From QAND01 sp003150225 (GTDB taxonomy: Bacteria > Bacillota > Clostridia > Christensenellales > QAND01): a DNA stretch of 64,000 bases. This document shows positions 60,676 to 64,000 of this stretch, piece after piece (position 1 is the first letter of the stretch; each line of letters begins with the position of its first letter). Below the pieces are notes generated by a model, which made no database searches, was not told the origin of the DNA, and was given only the letters and a program-made list of their open reading frames with translations. The DNA is taken from NCBI RefSeq assembly GCF_044357945.1, contig NZ_CP076563.1, positions 806,001 through 870,000 of the forward strand, written 5' to 3'. A program made the translations under genes and the position numbers.

Positions 60676-61296
60676 CTATTTACGGTTCAGCATGCTCCGA
60701 AAATCCCGCTCGTATTCCTGGATTCCCAAGGAGCTTACATCCGTCGCCACAAATCGGTAGGGCAAAAGAGCGTCCTCTCCGGCATAGTCCACCCCCACCC
60801 GGGGCGTGGCCTTCATGGGCAGTTTCTTTTCCCCTTTTAGCAGGTAAATCCGGTCCCCTGTAAAATCCGCGCCATAGTCTTCAAGGCTGATGCCCAAGGC
60901 CATGCAAAGCTTGCCCGGCCCGTCGGTCAGCCCCCGAATCCCCTTCCGTTTCCGGCGGCGCTCCATAACGGAAAGGCCCACGGTGGGATAGATGCTCCGC
61001 AAAAGCACACACTGGGGCACCCCCTCCGCGGCGGATACCACGTTGACGCAATGGTACATACCGTAGATCAGATGCACATAGGCGTATCCGCCGGGGCCAT
61101 ATACCACCCGAGTGCGGCCGTTGGGGTTCCCCCGGCAGCTGTGGGCGGCGCGATCCTCCTTCCCCAGATAGGCTTCGGTCTCTACGATGACCCCTCCCGT
61201 CCGCTCCCCGCCCAGCTCGCTGATGATGGTAGCGCCGATGAGCTCCCTTGCCAAATCCAGGCCCGGTTGGCTCAATTCCTCTCTGGTATATCTCAT
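60676..61296 (-). CDS. 3-methyladenine DNA glycosylase (AAG/MPG type)
   Basis: ATG 61296 after GGAGGAG gives 206 residues. Family motifs: RELIGATIISEL, VETEAYLGKEDRAAHSCRGN (catalytic Glu), GGYAYVHLIYGMYHCVNVV and DGPGKLCMALGI. It excises alkylated purines for base-excision repair. Monocistronic, minus strand. Upstream codons to 61473 lack a ribosome site and are not used. Confidence 0.94.
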   Translation of the reverse strand: MRYTREELSQPGLDLARELIGATIISELGGERTGGVIVETEAYLGKEDRAAHSCRGNPNGRTRVVYGPGGYAYVHLIYGMYHCVNVVSAAEGVPQCVLLRSIYPTVGLSVMERRRKRKGIRGLTDGPGKLCMALGISLEDYGADFTGDRIYLLKGEKKLPMKATPRVGVDYAGEDALLPYRFVATDVSSLGIQEYERDFRSMLNRK

Positions 61297-61531
61297 AGGG
61301 GATCTCCTCCTTTTTTCAGTCTTCATTTGGGATAGAACCGGCTTTTTCCGGCCAAACGCGGCCAATTCCGGCCCTCTTTTCTCCATCATAGAAAAACCCT
61401 TCCCATTGTGCAAGGCCGGGATGCAAAACGCTCTTGACTTCTCCCTATAAATCTGCTTTAATAGTCCTCGCATGTAAGTTTAGTGTTAGTGAACTTTTGG
61501 TTCAGAATCAGTTACCCGGGAGGTGACGGCG

Positions 61532-62071
61532 TTGAACATTGGAGCTAAGATCAAACAGCTGCGGCAGGAGTTAGGCCTCACCCAGGAGGAGCTGGCGGAC
61601 CGGGCGGAACTGAGCAAGTCCTTCATCTCCCAGCTGGAGCGGGATCTGACCTCCCCCTCCATCAACACCCTGATGGATATCCTGGAATGTCTGGGCACCA
61701 ATCTTCGGGAGTTCTTCTCGGAGGATGGGGAGGAAAAGGTGGTCTACACCGGGGCGGATATCTTCGAAAAGGTGGATCCGGCCAACGGCAGCCGGGTGGA
61801 ATGGCTCATCACCGCCGCCCAGCGCAACGCCATGGAGCCCATCCTCCTAACCCTATCCCCCGGAGGTACCGGCGGACGGGATAACCCCCACGAGGGGGAG
61901 GAGTTTGGTTACGTCCTCACGGGGAGCATCCTGCTCGTCATCGGTAACAACCGGTACAAAGTGAAGAAGGGGGATTCCTTCTACTTCTCCAGCAACGCCC
62001 CCCATGAGATTCAGAACCCGGGAAAGTCCGTTGCCAAGATTTTATGGATCAGCTGCCCGCCGACCTTTTGA
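61532..62071 (+). CDS. XRE-cupin transcriptional regulator of polyamine transport
   Basis: TTG 61532 is chosen, eight bases after GGGAGG. The 179-residue product has a helix-turn-helix (TQEELADRAELSKSFISQLE) and a C-terminal cupin (HEGEEFGYVLTGSILLVIGN). This PuuR-like layout commonly senses polyamines or other amines through the cupin. It lies 27 bases before potA in the same direction, so it most likely controls the polyamine importer and itself. Confidence 0.88.
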   Translation: MNIGAKIKQLRQELGLTQEELADRAELSKSFISQLERDLTSPSINTLMDILECLGTNLREFFSEDGEEKVVYTGADIFEKVDPANGSRVEWLITAAQRNAMEPILLTLSPGGTGGRDNPHEGEEFGYVLTGSILLVIGNNRYKVKKGDSFYFSSNAPHEIQNPGKSVAKILWISCPPTF

Positions 62072-62098
62072 ATATCTCCATAGGAGGGGAATGCCGCT

Positions 62099-63193
62099 AT
62101 GGCGGATAAAATCATCGATCTTGTGAATCTCACCAAATCCTTTGACGGCGAAAAAGCCCTGGATGGGGTGAATCTATACGTCCGCCGCAGGGAGTTCATC
62201 ACCCTATTGGGCCCTTCCGGCTGCGGAAAAACCACCCTTTTGCGGCTCATTGCCGGCTTTGAAAAGCCCGATGATGGAGACATTCTCTTTGAGGGCCAGC
62301 GCATCAACGACCTGCCCCCCTATAAGCGGAGGGTCAATACCGTTTTCCAGAAGTATTCCCTTTTTCCCCACATGAATGTCTATGACAACGTTGCCTTCGG
62401 CCTAACCCTGAAAAAGAAGGATAAAAAGCTTATCGACCAGAAGGTGCGGGAGATGCTGGAATTGGTCAACCTCTCCGGATTTGAAAAGCGGGAGGTGGAG
62501 TCCCTTTCCGGCGGGCAGCAGCAACGTATCGCCATCGCCCGGGCCCTTATAAACGAGCCCGAGGTTCTTCTCTTGGATGAGCCCCTGGCAGCCTTGGATC
62601 TAAAGCTCCGCAAGGAGATGCAGCTGGAGCTGAAGAAGATGCAGCAGCAGCTGGGCATCACCTTCGTCTTCGTTACCCACGACCAGGAGGAAGCTCTTAC
62701 CATGAGCGATACCATCGTGGTCATGAACAAGGGGCAGATCGTCCAAATCGGCACTCCGGTGGACATCTACAACGAGCCCATCAACGCCTATGTGGCCGAC
62801 TTCATCGGGGAGAGCAACATCCTGCCCGGCGTCATGCTGGAGGACTATAAATGCCGTTTCGCCGGTCAGGAGTTCGTCTGTGTAGACCGGGGCTTTAGCC
62901 GGAACGAGGAGGTAGAGATCGTCCTTCGTCCTGAGGACTTGGACATCACCCCCAATGACCGCGGCATGCTCCACGGCGTGGTGGAATCCATCCTCTTTAT
63001 GGGGGTCCACTACGAGATCCGGGTACGGCTCCACGAGGATTTGGAGTTTACCATCCACAGCACCGATTACGTGGCCGAAGGCACCCCGGTTGGCATCGAT
63101 ATCGAGCCGGACGCCATCCATGTGATGAAGGCGTCCGATATGCCGCTTGCCACCGAGGAGGAGTTGGAGGGGGCAGCCGATTATGAAGCGTAG
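62099..63193 (+). CDS. potA: Spermidine/putrescine ABC transporter ATPase
   Basis: 364 residues: Walker A GPSGCGKTT, signature LSGGQQQR, Walker B LLLDEPLAALD, H-loop FVTHDQEEAL, then a TOBE-type domain (about 240-350). VLRPEDLDITP is characteristic of PotA. AGGAGG is upstream. It ends 11 bases into the permease gene. Confidence 0.93.
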   Translation: MADKIIDLVNLTKSFDGEKALDGVNLYVRRREFITLLGPSGCGKTTLLRLIAGFEKPDDGDILFEGQRINDLPPYKRRVNTVFQKYSLFPHMNVYDNVAFGLTLKKKDKKLIDQKVREMLELVNLSGFEKREVESLSGGQQQRIAIARALINEPEVLLLDEPLAALDLKLRKEMQLELKKMQQQLGITFVFVTHDQEEALTMSDTIVVMNKGQIVQIGTPVDIYNEPINAYVADFIGESNILPGVMLEDYKCRFAGQEFVCVDRGFSRNEEVEIVLRPEDLDITPNDRGMLHGVVESILFMGVHYEIRVRLHEDLEFTIHSTDYVAEGTPVGIDIEPDAIHVMKASDMPLATEEELEGAADYEA

Positions 63194-64000
63194 CGTTTTT
63201 GCCACCCCCTATCTCATCTGGATGGCCATTTTCATCCTGGTGCCCTTGGGGATCATCGTATACTATGCCATGACGGCAGCCGCCCCTGACGGCGGAGTGG
63301 TCTTCACCCTGGATAACCTTATAAAAGCCTTTGATCCCCTCTACATGGGCATTCTAGGCCGCAGCGTCTGGCTGGCCTTTATCGCCACCTGCGTCTGTCT
63401 TTTGATTGGCTATCCCGTGGCTTTGATCCTCACCAGCCGGAACTTTAAAAAGGGAAGCCTGTTGATCATCCTCTTTGTCCTTCCCATGTGGATGAACTTC
63501 CTACTGCGTACCTACGCTCTCATCAACATCCTGGACAGCGGCGGGGTTGTCGCCCAGTTTTTAGGGCTTTTTGGCATCCAGAACCCCAAGCTCTTGTACA
63601 ATACCTTCGCCATCATCCTGGGCCTGGTGTATAACTACCTGCCCTTTATGATTCTCCCCATCTACTCCGCCATGGTAAAGATCGACCACGGGCTTATCGA
63701 AGCGGCGGAGGATCTGGGGGCAAACAGCTGGGACGTATTTCGCCGGGTTCGATTTCCCCTTTCCCTTCCGGGCGTGGTGTCCGGCATCACCATGGTCTTT
63801 ATGCCTGCCGTCACCACCTTTGCCGTTTCCCGCCTCCTGGGAGGCAGCAACTTTATGATGTACGGCGACGTCATCGAGAACCAGTTCTTCTTCATGCGGG
63901 ATTGGCATTTTGGCGCCACGCTGAGCCTGGTGATGATGGTCCTGATGCTGGTATCCTCCTTTATCTTCCGGAAATACCAGGACGATGATTCGGGAGGGAT
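63183..64000 (+). CDS. potB: Spermidine/putrescine ABC permease PotB, 3' end outside window
   Basis: ATG 63183 overlaps the potA stop by 11 bases; the frame is open to the last base (about 272 codons). Membrane helices include YLIWMAIFILVPLGIIVYY and IATCVCLLIGYPVALILT. The EAA loop reads EAAEDLGANSWDVFRRVRFPL, as in PotB. The family is about 280-300 residues, so only the C-terminus is missing. potC and potD are expected next. Confidence 0.9.
   Translation, partial: MKRSVFATPYLIWMAIFILVPLGIIVYYAMTAAAPDGGVVFTLDNLIKAFDPLYMGILGRSVWLAFIATCVCLLIGYPVALILTSRNFKKGSLLIILFVLPMWMNFLLRTYALINILDSGGVVAQFLGLFGIQNPKLLYNTFAIILGLVYNYLPFMILPIYSAMVKIDHGLIEAAEDLGANSWDVFRRVRFPLSLPGVVSGITMVFMPAVTTFAVSRLLGGSNFMMYGDVIENQFFFMRDWHFGATLSLVMMVLMLVSSFIFRKYQDDDSGG

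Overview
The window looks like a Clostridia-type (Firmicutes) gut anaerobe. Strong AGGAGG-type ribosome binding sites, a tryptophan T-box, Rex, two [FeFe]-hydrogenase-like proteins, a bile salt hydrolase and many intrinsic terminators support this. It splits in two at a tRNA-Arg gene (26788-26864). Left of the tRNA is a patchwork genomic island of broken mobile and toxin genes. Right of it is orderly, GC-richer core chromosome.

Island, 1-26.8 kb. A 5'-truncated LysR regulator is followed by a Fic-domain gene framed by three copies of a palindrome, and by a convergent zeta-toxin-like kinase. From about 3030 to 7210 lies a fragment of an integrative conjugative element (two unknown genes, a SLOG/YpsA-like protein, PrgI, and a VirB4 ATPase cut off after Walker A). 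Both ends are abrupt junctions where genes on opposite strands are truncated. From 7.2 to 24.4 kb is an Rhs/WapA-type polymorphic toxin locus on the minus strand. It has one long secreted YD-repeat protein with no canonical tip, then displaced modules made of Rhs-core fragment, toxin tip and putative immunity genes. Two tips carry a JAMM/MPN metallopeptidase signature. Each is followed by a translationally coupled pair: an exported protein of about 305 residues and a lipoprotein of about 155 residues. A third tip has a hydrophobic end and is followed by a HEAT-repeat protein. Large direct repeats link the modules. A 437-bp piece of a sigma/anti-sigma locus is inserted in one core. Next come a strongly folded non-coding region resembling HEARO/IscB omega-RNA, an excisionase-like gene and a tyrosine integrase running into the tRNA-Arg attachment region.

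Core, 27-64 kb. A frameshifted Cache-GGDEF-EAL protein comes first, then a metal/siderophore-type locus: FecCD/FecE-like transporter plus methyltransferase, divergent from a five-gene nickel/peptide-type ABC operon that has its own structured leader. Next are an unknown gene, an MBOAT/SGNH O-acylation pair, and a TrpXYZ-type transporter under a T-box. A redox operon follows: rex, a 2Fe-2S thioredoxin-like protein, a thioesterase, a PAS-containing hydrogenase, a SpoIIE-type phosphatase and a second hydrogenase-like protein. Then come a TRIC-type channel, a membrane metallophosphoesterase, bile salt hydrolase, GAPDH, two tandem M29 aminopeptidases with a glycosyltransferase, class II aldolase, an editing deacylase, purC, a frameshifted collagen-like lipoprotein, a 3-methyladenine glycosylase, and a cupin regulator leading into potA-potB, which runs off the window.

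The most unusual content is the modular JAMM-tipped Rhs array with its repeated exported/lipoprotein partner pairs. The stand-alone omega-RNA-like element comes second. Function here is inferred from motifs and gene order only.
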